Positions 1-7,791 of a stretch of 64,000 bases of DNA are shown piece by piece. Position 1 is the stretch's first letter, and each line of letters opens with the position of its first letter. Below the pieces are notes generated by a model. The model did not search any database. It saw only the letters and a program-made list of their open reading frames with translations, and had not been told where the DNA came from. Origin of the DNA: DAOPKN01 sp035391225 (GTDB taxonomy: Bacteria; Thermotogota; Thermotogae; MWEM01); contig DAOPKN010000004.1 in assembly GCA_035391225.1 (NCBI GenBank), positions 58,421-122,420 on the forward strand, read 5' to 3'. A program made the position numbers and the translations under genes.

Positions 1-1
1 C

Positions 2-508
2 AAGGCGCAAGCAACGGTGGAAATCCAGGGGTATGCGCCGCTGTTCTCCGCTGCAGATGGTGTGGCTGTGCGGGCGGACAACGGTACAATCGTCCATGTG
101 CTGATGAAGGGGGACGAGCTCACCGCGCATGGCCAGGACAACCTTCGGTACTGGGTACGAATACCCGGGGGGGGCGAGGGCTGGGTGAGCAAGCGGGAAG
201 TGGTGGCGAGTCCTCCGGATATGTTCGCTCCCGGGCTAATGGATGTGCGTGCCCAGTTGCGAGAGGCATCGATCCTGGTGATGGGAATTGCATACGATGA
301 CGTGCAGGTAGCGAAGATCTCCGTGGGAGGGCAGCGGGTGGATTCGCTGCGCCCGGTACAGGTTTCGCCATGGAACTACCTGGCGCGGGATGCTGTGTTT
401 TTCCAATTGGAACTGTTGTACCAGGGGGAAGAACTGTTTCCGTTGGAAGTGCGAGTGGCAGATGGCGTGGGAAACGAAGTCACGCAACACGTGATTCCCA
501 GGCCGTAG
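2..508 (+). CDS. SH3-like domain protein, 5' end outside the window
   Basis: The reading frame is open from the first base of the window, so the gene is cut at its 5' end; the GTG at 17 is probably internal. Residues after it (VAVRADNGTIVHVLMKGDEL, then WVRIP..GWVSKREV) have the alternating pattern of a bacterial SH3 (SH3b) domain, often found in envelope proteins. The last ~80 residues look like a second small beta domain ending in a D-G-x-G-N turn. No catalytic motif is visible. It ends 16 nt before the prepilin peptidase gene and may share its transcript. The function is unknown; an extracytoplasmic or cell-wall-binding role is an inference. Confidence 0.6.
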   Translation, partial: KAQATVEIQGYAPLFSAADGVAVRADNGTIVHVLMKGDELTAHGQDNLRYWVRIPGGGEGWVSKREVVASPPDMFAPGLMDVRAQLREASILVMGIAYDDVQVAKISVGGQRVDSLRPVQVSPWNYLARDAVFFQLELLYQGEELFPLEVRVADGVGNEVTQHVIPRP

Positions 509-524
509 AAAGGAGTGGGGGAAG

Positions 525-1280
525 ATGCTGGTTCTGTTTGCATTGCTCGTTGGATTGGTTGTGGGGAGTTTCTTGAACGTGGTGGTTTACCGGTACGACC
601 AGGGAGGAATGAGCGTGTTCAAGCCGGCGCGCTCGATATGCCCCTCTTGCAAGCACACCCTTGCCTGGTACGACAATATCCCCGTGTTGAGTTACCTCTT
701 CCTTCGGGGGAAATGCCGGTACTGTGGGCAAAAGATCGCAGCACTCTACCCCTTTGTGGAAAGCCTCACCGCGGGCATCTTTGTACTCAACGCCCTGGTT
801 TTTGGGTACAGCTGGGAACTGTTGGGGATCTGCATCCTTTCTGCCTCTTTCATTGGCGTGTTCTTCGTGGACTTCCGTACCCACACGATTTCCGACGATT
901 TCTCCATCGCAGTGGCAGTAGGGGGCGTGATCATTGCACTGGCTTGGGGGGAATTCTGGTGGCATGCCCTCACCGCAGGCATCGTGTTTGCGTTCCTGTG
1001 GACCTTGGGATTCTTGGTATCGCGTCTGCGCAAGCGGGAAAGCCTCGGTATGGGTGATGTCTGGATCTTTTCCGCCGCTGCCTTGGCGCTGGGCCCGTTC
1101 CTGGTGAGCATCGCGATCCTTCTTTCCAGCGTGCTGGGGCTGGTGTATGCGCTATTGCACGGCGTGTCTTCCGGGGAAACCATCCCTTTTGGTCCTTTCA
1201 TCGCGCTGGGAACCTACATCACCCTTCTTTGTAGCCCCTTGCTGTTGCCCTTCTTCCAAGGCTTGCTGTTGGTTGTGTAA
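525..1280 (+). CDS. pilD: Prepilin peptidase / N-methyltransferase (type IV leader peptidase, PilD/GspO family)
   Basis: Integral membrane aspartic protease that cleaves and N-methylates type IV prepilins or pseudopilins. The 251-residue product has the family's N-terminal GSFLNVVVYR motif, a zinc-type tetracysteine (C39, C42, C64, C67) in the cytoplasmic loop, and the two catalytic aspartates: D116 in the FFVDFRTHTISDD region and D178 in GMGD, a variant of the usual GxGD. About seven hydrophobic segments follow. ATG 525 is preceded by aaaggagtgggggaag, a good Shine-Dalgarno site. It is followed directly by a terminator hairpin. No pilin genes are in the window. Confidence 0.93.
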   Translation: MLVLFALLVGLVVGSFLNVVVYRYDQGGMSVFKPARSICPSCKHTLAWYDNIPVLSYLFLRGKCRYCGQKIAALYPFVESLTAGIFVLNALVFGYSWELLGICILSASFIGVFFVDFRTHTISDDFSIAVAVGGVIIALAWGEFWWHALTAGIVFAFLWTLGFLVSRLRKRESLGMGDVWIFSAAALALGPFLVSIAILLSSVLGLVYALLHGVSSGETIPFGPFIALGTYITLLCSPLLLPFFQGLLLVV

Positions 1281-1281
1281 A

Positions 1282-1308
1282 AGGAAACCCCCTTTTGGGG
1301 GGTTTCCT
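1282..1308. terminator. Bidirectional terminator between pilD and acpP
   Basis: Stem AGGAAACCCCC / GGGGGTTTCCT around a short T-rich loop lies between two convergent genes; its right arm reaches the acpP stop codon. It can serve pilD on the plus strand and the fab operon on the minus strand. The T-tract is short on either side. Confidence 0.65.
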
Positions 1309-1559
1309 CAGGCAGATACCCGGAGCTTCTTTTCGATCAATTCCAGGATATCGCCCACGGTTTCCACGTCGGAAAGTTCCGCATTGTCGATGCGTACCCC
1401 CAGTTGCTCCTCCACGTCCATCGTGAGGTCTACGAGTTCGAGCGAGTCGGCACCGATGTCATCGATCAAAGAAGCGGTGGGAGTCACCACCTCTGGTTCT
1501 ACGCCCAGGTTTTCCACGATTACCGTTCGTACCTTTTCAAAGAGTTCGTTGTGTCCCAT
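1308..1559 (-). CDS. acpP: Acyl carrier protein
   Basis: Small acidic carrier of growing acyl chains in type II fatty acid synthesis. The 83-residue protein contains the phosphopantetheine attachment motif GADSLELVDL, with Ser39 as the modified residue. I chose ATG 1559 because AGGAGG lies just upstream and the product then has the usual ACP length; longer versions of the frame are only the fabD gene read out of frame. It is the last gene of tetR-fabF-fabZ-fabK-fabD-acpP, and its start lies inside the end of fabD (23-nt overlap), which suggests translational coupling. Confidence 0.96.
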   Translation of the reverse strand: MGHNELFEKVRTVIVENLGVEPEVVTPTASLIDDIGADSLELVDLTMDVEEQLGVRIDNAELSDVETVGDILELIEKKLRVSA

Positions 1560-2487
1560 GTTCTTCTCCTCCTGTTCTTCCGTTGTTCGGGATGTGTTTG
1601 TCGAGTAGCGCGTCGATACGGGAAACGTTCCAGTGGGGCGCACATTTTCGGGCCAACTGCGCAAGAACACTTCCATGGCCACATTCCACCACATGGGATT
1701 CTCCCGTAGAAGCGATGGTTTGCATGCAGTCCGTCCACAGCACCGGTGCAACCAGTTGTTGGAGCAGGTTCCGCTTGAGCGAATCCGGATCGCTTTCCTT
1801 CTGGCCGTTGACGTTCTGCACGACCGGGAAGCGGGGTACCTGGAAACGGATGGGTTGCAACCCCTGCTCCAGGGTTTTTTGGGCGGGTTCCATCAGCGGC
1901 GAATGGAAAGCGCCACTCACGCGTAACGGCACCACCTTGCGTGCCCCTTGTTTCTCCAGTTGCGTGCACGCCCGGAGCACGTCTTGGCGTGGACCACTGA
2001 TGACCTGCTGTTGCGGAGCGTTGAAGTTGGCAATCACAGCCTCGCCCGTGAGGCGGCAAGCCTGGAAAACCTCTTGCGGCGAAAGCCCGATCACCGCGGC
2101 CATCGTTCCGTCGCTTGCTTGGCATGCTTGTTCCATTGCCTGGGCGCGCAGGCTCACGAGCTGCATTCCCTCTTCGAAGGAAAAAACCCCTGCCACTGCC
2201 ATGGCGGTCCACTCGCCAAGCGAATGCCCCGACACCATGTGTGGGGTGCTCCCTTCCCGATCCGTAAGCCACTGGTAGGCCACCCATTGCGTCAAAAACA
2301 GTGCAGGTTGGGTATAGCGGGTCTGGTCGAGAAGCGAAGGATTCCCGTTGATCACCGAGATCCAGTCGATGCCCGTGCAGGCTTGCGCGCGCTCGTACCA
2401 CGAACGCATCGCGGGGTAGCCCTGGAGCAATTCCATGCCCATGCCGGGTTTTTGCGAGCCTTGGCCCGGAAACAGAAAAGTTGCCAT
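1537..2487 (-). CDS. fabD: Malonyl-CoA:ACP transacylase
   Basis: Transfers malonyl from CoA to ACP, supplying the extender unit for fatty acid elongation. The 316-residue product begins with the typical MATFLFPGQGSQ and has the nucleophile motif GHSLG (Ser89) plus the later AFHSPLM motif that supplies the catalytic histidine. The start at 2487 shares one base with the fabK stop codon and has GGAGG upstream; an in-frame extension to 2610 would run through fabK and has no support. The gene overlaps acpP by 23 nt. Length and motifs are normal for the family. Confidence 0.96.
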   Translation of the reverse strand: MATFLFPGQGSQKPGMGMELLQGYPAMRSWYERAQACTGIDWISVINGNPSLLDQTRYTQPALFLTQWVAYQWLTDREGSTPHMVSGHSLGEWTAMAVAGVFSFEEGMQLVSLRAQAMEQACQASDGTMAAVIGLSPQEVFQACRLTGEAVIANFNAPQQQVISGPRQDVLRACTQLEKQGARKVVPLRVSGAFHSPLMEPAQKTLEQGLQPIRFQVPRFPVVQNVNGQKESDPDSLKRNLLQQLVAPVLWTDCMQTIASTGESHVVECGHGSVLAQLARKCAPHWNVSRIDALLDKHIPNNGRTGGEEHGTQRTL

Positions 2488-3452
2488 TACTCTCCTCCTT
2501 GCTTGGTGTTTCCCCGGAAGGGAAGCGATTCCACCAACCGTGGAAGGCTGTGCATCCATTCCGCGATCAGTTCCGAAACGGGTTGTACCGCGTGGATGAG
2601 CCCCGCGCACTGCCCCGCCATGAACAGCCCCTGTTGCACATCTCCTTGCTGGAAAGCCTTGCGCAGGCTCCCCATGAGCAGTCGTTCCGCCTGTTCCGGG
2701 TCCGATTGCTCCAACGCCAGGATCTTGCGCGTGTACGCATTCTTCAACACCCTGGCGGGATGGCCCAGCTTCTCACCGGTAAGCACAGCGTCCCGGATGC
2801 CTGCCTGCACGATGCGCTGCTTGTAGTGGGGATGTGCCTCGCACTCCGCGGTGGCAATCCAGCGCGTTCCCATCTGTACCCCGGAGGCTCCCAGGCAAAA
2901 TGCCGCCAGGATACCCCGGGCATCGGCAATTCCTCCCGCTGCGATTACCGGAACGCGCACCTTGTCCACCAAGGCAGGAATCAGGGTCATGGTGGTCACC
3001 TTTCCCACGTGTCCCCCGCATTCCATCCCTTCCCCGATTAGGGCATGGATACCTTGCTGCTCCAGCCGAAGTCCCAGGTTTTCCGAGGCCACCACCGCGA
3101 GCGTGATGATCCCCCTTTGGTGACACCGCTCCAGCAATTTCCCCGGGTTTCCCGCGCCGAAAATGATCACCGGAACCTGTTCCTGCAGGCAGACTTCCAA
3201 TTGCTCTTCCACCTGGGGATTCAGTAACATGAGGTTCACCGCGAAGGGGCGTGTGGTACGTGCACGAAGCTGCTGCACGTGCTGTTCAAGCTCTTTGGGT
3301 GCAAGCCCTCCGGCTCCCAGTGTGCCCAGTCCCCCTGCATTGCTGATGGCCGCTGCAAGAAAGGGAGTTCCCACCCAAGCCATCCCCCCCTCGAGGAAGG
3401 GCGTGGCAATGCCCAGCAACGTGCACACCGGGTTATTCGCAAACGGGTTCAT
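2487..3452 (-). CDS. fabK: Enoyl-ACP reductase II (FMN-dependent, FabK)
   Basis: Reduces trans-2-enoyl-ACP in the last step of each elongation cycle, using FMN and NAD(P)H. The 321-residue TIM-barrel protein shows typical FabK stretches: NAGGLGTLGAG near residue 40, FAVNLML, GEGMECGGHVG and VIAAGGIADARGI, then GVQMGTRW in the flavin-phosphate region. ATG 3452 is chosen over an upstream ATG (3488) because it has GGAGG at normal spacing. The gene starts inside the end of fabZ (20-nt overlap). Its place between fabZ and fabD supports a role in fatty acid synthesis rather than as a nitronate monooxygenase, a related family. Confidence 0.94.
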   Translation of the reverse strand: MNPFANNPVCTLLGIATPFLEGGMAWVGTPFLAAAISNAGGLGTLGAGGLAPKELEQHVQQLRARTTRPFAVNLMLLNPQVEEQLEVCLQEQVPVIIFGAGNPGKLLERCHQRGIITLAVVASENLGLRLEQQGIHALIGEGMECGGHVGKVTTMTLIPALVDKVRVPVIAAGGIADARGILAAFCLGASGVQMGTRWIATAECEAHPHYKQRIVQAGIRDAVLTGEKLGHPARVLKNAYTRKILALEQSDPEQAERLLMGSLRKAFQQGDVQQGLFMAGQCAGLIHAVQPVSELIAEWMHSLPRLVESLPFRGNTKQGGE

Positions 3453-3903
3453 GGAGTAACCTCCCCTGTGCATCGCCCAACCCGACAAGGAACCGGGCCT
3501 GGCTGGTTATTTCCCCCTCCACGGTTGCTTCCCCCTCCAGCCGGAACACCCCCGACTTATGCTCCAGCAATCGAACATCGTAGACCAAGCGATCGCCGGG
3601 AAATGCCGGTTTCTTGAAGCGAGCCCGGTCGATTCCCAGGAGAAGCGGGACACCCTGCATCGTTGCCCGCTCTGCCAGCAACAAGATGCCACCCGCCTGG
3701 GCCATTCCTTCGAGTTGCAGCACACCCGGGAAAACCGGGTTCCCGGGGAAATGGCCTTGGAAAACCCATTCGCTGTTGCTCAGGTTCTTGAAGGCACGGA
3801 TCGTGTCTTGTGTTCGCGCCAGCACCCCATCTACCAGTAAGAAAGGGTAGCGATGGGGAAGGGCTTGCAAAACCAGCTCCAACTGTTGCGGAATCGGCAT
3901 CAT
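3433..3903 (-). CDS. fabZ: (3R)-hydroxyacyl-ACP dehydratase
   Basis: Dehydrates 3-hydroxyacyl-ACP to trans-2-enoyl-ACP. The 156-residue hot-dog-fold protein carries the hallmark motif GHFPGNPVFPG, with catalytic His51, and LQLEGMAQA, with catalytic Glu65. The start is at 3903, where two ATG codons stand in tandem behind GGGAGGGG and overlap the fabF stop as ATGA. The frame is open far upstream through fabF, but that extension is only a shadow. The 3' end overlaps fabK by 20 nt. Length and residues are normal for the family. Confidence 0.96.
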   Translation of the reverse strand: MMPIPQQLELVLQALPHRYPFLLVDGVLARTQDTIRAFKNLSNSEWVFQGHFPGNPVFPGVLQLEGMAQAGGILLLAERATMQGVPLLLGIDRARFKKPAFPGDRLVYDVRLLEHKSGVFRLEGEATVEGEITSQARFLVGLGDAQGRLLHEPVCE

Positions 3904-5156
3904 CGTGCCCCCTCCCACCCGTTGGGGTTGGCCCGAAACAACACGCAAGCGTTGTGGCCTCCGAAGCCAAACGCGTTCTTGAGCAAGCGCGTTCCCTGGA
4001 GCTTTTCGGTGGTGCGGGGAAGGTACAGGCCCTCGCATTCCGGATCGGGGGTATCGAGGTTGGGCATTCCGTGCACGAAACCATTCCGAAGTTGGAGAAT
4101 CCCCGCGATCAATTCCACGGCCCCCGCGGCTCCCAAAGTGTGTCCCAATAGGGACTTGGTGGATTGGAGGGGAATTTGGGGCAAAGCGTCTCCAAAAACC
4201 TTCCGAAGAGCCCGGATTTCCGATACATCCCCAACCGGGGTACTGGTAGCGTGGCAATTCACCAAATCGATATCCGAGGGTGCGCAGTTGGCGCTGCCAA
4301 GAGCCTGCAGCATGGCCTTCGCCGCTCCACGACCTTCCGGATCGGTTTGAGAAATATGGAAAGCATCTTCACTCATTCCCCACCCCTCGATCCAGCCATA
4401 AATGCGGGCTCCTCGCGCCAAGGCGGAACGTTCGCTTTCGAGAACCAGCACACCTGCGCCTTCTCCCATCACGAAACCATCCCGGTGCGTGTCAAAAGGG
4501 CGACAAGCTTCCTTCGGTGCATCCCGGCGGGGGGAAAGGGCAGTCATGTTGCCAAAGGCCGCCACCGGCATGGGATCGATCACCGCTTCGCTCCCTCCGG
4601 CCAGCGCGAAGTCCACCGTGCCGGCTTGCACCATCATGGCGGAAACGATCAACGAATGCAGCGAAGAAGCACAGGCGCTGATCACTGAGAAGTTGGGCCC
4701 CTTGAGTTGCAGGTCGAGCGCCACAGCGCCGGATGCCATGTCCGCGATCATCATGGGAATCAAGAAAGGGCGCACCGCTTTCGGACCGCGGGAAAACAGG
4801 TTTTGGTACTCGCGGTGGAGGGTTTTGAATCCCCCGATTCCGGAAGAGACGGTCACAGCGGCATCCTCTCGCCATTGCTGGGACTCCGAAAGCCCTGCAT
4901 CTGCCACGGCCTGGCGGGCAGCCACGACAGCCAGCTGCAAGAAACGGTCGTAGCGCCGCGCCATCTTGGGGTCCAGGTGGGCTGACGGATCAAAGTCCTT
5001 GATCTCTGCGGCGATCGCCGCGGGATACTCTGCTGCGTCGAATTGCTCGATCCAATCGATGCCGACGCGCATGTTCTTGAGGTTTTCGAGGTATTGCTCC
5101 AGGGAACTGGCGATGGCATTGAGCGTTCCCATGCCCGTTACGGCTACTTTCTCCAT
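3900..5156 (-). CDS. fabF: Beta-ketoacyl-ACP synthase II
   Basis: Condenses malonyl-ACP with acyl-ACP by a decarboxylative Claisen reaction. The 418-residue thiolase-fold protein has the nucleophile Cys162 in VISACASSLHS and the two catalytic histidines in NCHATSTPVGD and LLGHTLGAAGAVE. ATG 5156 has AAAGGAGG eight bases upstream. It is the first biosynthetic gene of the fab operon, 64 nt downstream of the tetR stop, and the gap contains a perfect 13-bp palindrome also found in front of tetR. No fabH or fabG lies in the window, so initiation and ketoreduction must be encoded elsewhere. Confidence 0.96.
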   Translation of the reverse strand: MEKVAVTGMGTLNAIASSLEQYLENLKNMRVGIDWIEQFDAAEYPAAIAAEIKDFDPSAHLDPKMARRYDRFLQLAVVAARQAVADAGLSESQQWREDAAVTVSSGIGGFKTLHREYQNLFSRGPKAVRPFLIPMMIADMASGAVALDLQLKGPNFSVISACASSLHSLIVSAMMVQAGTVDFALAGGSEAVIDPMPVAAFGNMTALSPRRDAPKEACRPFDTHRDGFVMGEGAGVLVLESERSALARGARIYGWIEGWGMSEDAFHISQTDPEGRGAAKAMLQALGSANCAPSDIDLVNCHATSTPVGDVSEIRALRKVFGDALPQIPLQSTKSLLGHTLGAAGAVELIAGILQLRNGFVHGMPNLDTPDPECEGLYLPRTTEKLQGTRLLKNAFGFGGHNACVLFRANPNGWEGAR

Positions 5157-5190
5157 GTATCCTCCTTTTTTCGTGCAGCATTAAGTTTTC

Positions 5191-5203
5191 TGACCATTGG
5201 TCA
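5191..5203. promoter_or_regulatory. Probable TetR operator in front of fabF
   Basis: The 13-bp perfect palindrome TGACCATTGGTCA lies in the tetR-fabF gap. Its minus-strand form TGACCAATGGTCA matches the site in front of tetR (5867-5879) at 12 of 13 positions. Two matching palindromes at the two start regions of one operon whose first gene is a TetR repressor strongly suggest the repressor's own operator. No convincing -10 box was found beside this copy. Confidence 0.7.
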
Positions 5204-5220
5204 CAATGCCCAAAAAAAAA

Positions 5221-5853
5221 TCAGCTCTTTTTCGCGTGGGACTCGCCGGAAAGGACATTGCGCGTGAAATCGAAGTACGCCTCAAGTACCTGGTCGGAGG
5301 AATAGGGGGAGAATTCCTGGAAAAAGGCCTCGCGCAGCTCCGAAAGCTGGACCACACCGCAGGTTTGGCACCAGAGAAGGTTGGCCAAAAGGGCGGGGTC
5401 CATGTCGGAACGGATGGAGCCGTCTTTCTGCCCCTCTCGCACCGAGTCCAGCAGGATCTGGAACAATTGGCGGCTTTCACGGTACGTGCGGTGGATTTCC
5501 CCGTCGGAATGCACCTGGTCGTAGCGCTCCCCCTGGTAATCCACGATGAAAGTGTAGTAGTCTGGGTGCTCCTTTCGGAAGGCGGCGAAAGCCTTTCCAA
5601 GGGCCACCACGCGCGAAAGGCCGTTTGGAAGTTCGTGGGAAGCGTTGCGGAAATCTTCCACCAAGGTACCCAGCGCCCGTACCCCGATGGCGAAGTATAG
5701 CTCGTGCTTGCTTTTGAAGTACAAGTAGAGTGTTCCCTTTGCCACGTTCGCTTCGCGCGCAACCTGGTCCATGGAAGCATTCTCGTACCCGTTCTGGAAA
5801 AAAACCCGTTCCGCAGCATCCACGATTGCCTGGTACTTGTTGTCGTTTTTCAC
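5221..5853 (-). CDS. TetR-family regulator of the fab operon (probable)
   Basis: A 210-residue one-component repressor. The N-terminal helix-turn-helix reads ASMDQVAREANVAKGTLYLY then FKSKHELY, the standard TetR signature; the C-terminal ~150 residues are the variable ligand-binding, dimerising helical domain. The start is the GTG at 5853, with GGAGG upstream; a longer open frame runs to 5982 into non-coding DNA. The gene lies upstream of fabF in the same direction and has matching palindromes before itself and before fabF, so it probably controls the fab genes and itself. The ligand is unknown; long-chain acyl-CoA or acyl-ACP is a guess by analogy with FadR/FabT-type regulators. Confidence 0.88.
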   Translation of the reverse strand: MKNDNKYQAIVDAAERVFFQNGYENASMDQVAREANVAKGTLYLYFKSKHELYFAIGVRALGTLVEDFRNASHELPNGLSRVVALGKAFAAFRKEHPDYYTFIVDYQGERYDQVHSDGEIHRTYRESRQLFQILLDSVREGQKDGSIRSDMDPALLANLLWCQTCGVVQLSELREAFFQEFSPYSSDQVLEAYFDFTRNVLSGESHAKKS

Positions 5854-5866
5854 ATGTCCTCCAGTA

Positions 5867-5879
5867 TGACTAATGGTCA
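5867..5879. promoter_or_regulatory. Probable TetR operator in front of tetR
   Basis: TGACTAATGGTCA, a near-perfect palindrome differing by one base from the site at 5191-5203. It lies directly downstream of the -10 box at 5887-5892 and just upstream of the tetR ribosome-binding site, so bound repressor would cover the transcription start. Confidence 0.72.
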
Positions 5880-5886
5880 CCTGCGG

Positions 5887-5915
5887 AGTATACCATATCC
5901 GGGAATTGGCGTCAA
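5887..5915 (-). promoter_or_regulatory. Sigma-70-type promoter of tetR
   Basis: On the minus strand TTGACG (5915-5910) and TATACT (5892-5887) are separated by exactly 17 bases, with TGG immediately before the -10 (extended -10). The -35 box overlaps the stop codon of the upstream MFS gene. The start of transcription would fall at about 5880, at the edge of the operator. Confidence 0.75.
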
Positions 5916-7120
5916 GATGTTTCGGAGGGTGGAAGAGCGTGGGGCACATCCTTCGAAACGAAGAAAAGCACCACCATGGCACCGAAGAACAGGATCACGA
6001 ACATCATGGAGAACATCATGGTGAAGGAGAGCATCGCGATGGCGCCGGCAGCCAGTGGGCCGAGAAGGCTTCCCAACGAGCGTGCCGCATGCAAAAGCCC
6101 CATGAATTCCGCACGGCGCGTAGGGGGGGTGTGGGTGGTGATGTGGGTGGAAGCCCCGTTGAAGAAGGAGCCGAAGGCGAGCCCCAGGAAAGCGTACCCC
6201 AGGGCGACGGATACCGCGCCCTTGGCGAAAAGGAACCACAACGGAACGGTGGAGCTGAGCAAGATCCCCAGGAAAGTGCTCCAAACGGCTCCCAGGCGGG
6301 CAATAACCCGGCGCGAAAAAAGGTGGGAGAGGATTTGCAGCAGGGGGTTGAGCGCGGAAAGCACCACGGCAAGGGAAGCGGAAAGCAGCACTTGCTGCGT
6401 CATGAAGACGAAGATCGCGGACATGGCCCCGGAAACGCCGAATTGCCGGAGGAAAGAGGAAAGGTAGATCGCCCAAAGGCCGTTTCGCTTCAAGGGTTCC
6501 GGGTTCTTGAGCAGGGGGAAGAGTTGGTTCAACCAGCCTCGTTCCTTCGTGCGCCGCTTCGTGCGCGTTCCCTCCGGGATACGGAGACACAGCAACGCGG
6601 GGATCCAAGCGAAAAGGGCAAAGAACACGATCACCGACTTGGCGGAAAACCAGAGGAGAAGGGCGGAAAGCACCACGCGCCCCGCGAACATCCCCACCGA
6701 TCCAGAAGCGTTGAGGAAGGAAAAGGAACGGGAAGTGTCCCGTACGGAGATCTTTCCGTGTTCCGCGCTCAGTGCCATGGCGATGGGATGGTATGCCCCG
6801 GAAAAGAAGGTGGCCAGCGCGGAAACCAGCAGGAAACCGACCACACCCTGCGCGAGGTTGAACAGGGGATACACGCAGGCAAGCGCGATGGAACTGAAGA
6901 AGAGCAAGGGCACCCGTTTCTTCGCCATGTCCGAAATGGCACCCCAAGCCGGGCTTGACAGCGTGGCGGTGCCTCCCCGGATGGTGGAAAGCATGCTGAT
7001 CCAGAAGACACCGATACCCATTTCGCTCAAGCGTGCTTGCAGCAACATGTTGAAACCAAAGGTCACGAACATGCGCAAAGCGGCTACCAAGAAAAGGCGG
7101 GCGGATCGGGCGGGTTTCAA
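5912..7120 (-). CDS. Major facilitator superfamily transporter
   Basis: About 400 residues with roughly twelve hydrophobic helices and a central basic loop (EGTRTKRRTKER) between the two six-helix halves. The start is placed at the TTG at 7120 because GGAGG lies 7 bases upstream; an ATG at 7135 adds five residues but has no ribosome-binding site. Sequence near the N terminus (SSPAWGAISDMAKKR) resembles the MFS loop 2-3 motif. No substrate can be assigned. It stands alone between the divergent exonuclease gene and the tetR promoter, so drug or small-metabolite efflux is possible but unproven. Confidence 0.85.
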   Translation of the reverse strand: MKPARSARLFLVAALRMFVTFGFNMLLQARLSEMGIGVFWISMLSTIRGGTATLSSPAWGAISDMAKKRVPLLFFSSIALACVYPLFNLAQGVVGFLLVSALATFFSGAYHPIAMALSAEHGKISVRDTSRSFSFLNASGSVGMFAGRVVLSALLLWFSAKSVIVFFALFAWIPALLCLRIPEGTRTKRRTKERGWLNQLFPLLKNPEPLKRNGLWAIYLSSFLRQFGVSGAMSAIFVFMTQQVLLSASLAVVLSALNPLLQILSHLFSRRVIARLGAVWSTFLGILLSSTVPLWFLFAKGAVSVALGYAFLGLAFGSFFNGASTHITTHTPPTRRAEFMGLLHAARSLGSLLGPLAAGAIAMLSFTMMFSMMFVILFFGAMVVLFFVSKDVPHALPPSETS

Positions 7121-7137
7121 ATCACTAACCTCCATGA

Positions 7138-7143
7138 TATAAT
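7138..7143 (+). promoter_or_regulatory. Extended -10 promoter of the exonuclease gene, probably leaderless
   Basis: A perfect TATAAT preceded by TGA (extended -10, TG at 7135-7136) ends only six bases before the ATG at 7150, so the expected +1 is the A of the start codon. No Shine-Dalgarno sequence and no good -35 box are visible. Confidence 0.6.
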
Positions 7144-7149
7144 GGGAAC

Positions 7150-7728
7150 ATGATCGATGAAAAGCAGCCCTGGGTTGTCGTGGACACCGAAACCACGGGT
7201 TTCAGCCCGAGGGCAGGAGCCAAGTTACTCGAAATTGCCGCGGTTCGGGTGGAGGGAAACCGGGTGTGCCCGGAGGTGTTCCAAACCTTCGTGGACCCGG
7301 GTGTTTCCATTCCCCGGCAGATTACCCGACTTACCGGGCTAACCGATGCCATGGTGGCAGGTAGTCCCCCGGTTCAAGAGGCCATCGGCCAGTTTTCGCT
7401 CTTCATCCAGGACGCGTTGCTGGTGTTTCAAAACGCTCCCTTCGACCTGGCGTTCCTGGACGATGCCTGCCGTTGCTCGGGAATGGAGGTTTTCGTCAAC
7501 CCTTACGTGGACACCATACACCTTTCGCGCGCGCTTTTTCACGGCAAGCACAACTTGGACGCCATCTTGCAACGATTGCGCATTTCCATCCCCCCCGACC
7601 AAAGGCATCGCGCCCTGGGGGATGCACGTGCCACGGCACAGGCATTCGTGCGCATGGTGGAAAAGGTGGGGCAGCAAAACCTCCACCGTTTCCTGCGGTT
7701 TCGCACGCTTTCCCGCGAATCCGGGTGA
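7150..7728 (+). CDS. DEDDh 3'-5' exonuclease (DnaQ/epsilon-like)
   Basis: A 192-residue exonuclease domain. Exo I is VVDTETTGF (two metal-binding acidic residues), Exo II is in VFQNAPFDLAFL, and Exo III is HRALGDARAT with the general-base histidine and last aspartate, so all four DEDDh acidic positions are present. Exo II normally reads HNAxFD; here the histidine before N is Q. It could be a stand-alone proofreading or repair exonuclease, or a PolC-like/RNase T relative. The mRNA seems to start at the ATG. It heads a plus-strand run that includes the chaperone cluster and umuC. Confidence 0.9.
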   Translation: MIDEKQPWVVVDTETTGFSPRAGAKLLEIAAVRVEGNRVCPEVFQTFVDPGVSIPRQITRLTGLTDAMVAGSPPVQEAIGQFSLFIQDALLVFQNAPFDLAFLDDACRCSGMEVFVNPYVDTIHLSRALFHGKHNLDAILQRLRISIPPDQRHRALGDARATAQAFVRMVEKVGQQNLHRFLRFRTLSRESG

Positions 7729-7791
7729 AAAAGTTCGCTTTCACAATAATACCACAAGCGGTGCAACGATCTGTTTGCGCCCAGAAAAAAA

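Noticed and set aside
1520..2401. 293-residue minus-strand ORF over fabD/acpP
   Set aside because: Arginine-rich shadow frame without domains; fabD and acpP are clear in the other frame.
5211..5220. Run of A (T on the minus strand) right after the tetR stop, possible terminator
   Set aside because: No stem-loop precedes it; it is more likely spacer, and tetR-fabF may be read through.
5873..6958. 361-residue plus-strand ORF opposite the MFS gene, and a similar long minus-strand frame
   Set aside because: Low-complexity composition (G/E/H/R-rich), no homology pattern, no ribosome-binding site, fully within the MFS gene; codon-bias shadow.
7744..7760. TTGTGGTATTAT on the minus strand at the end of the exonuclease gene
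   Set aside because: Resembles the extended -10 family, but it points antisense into the exonuclease with no downstream gene, so it was not called as a promoter.
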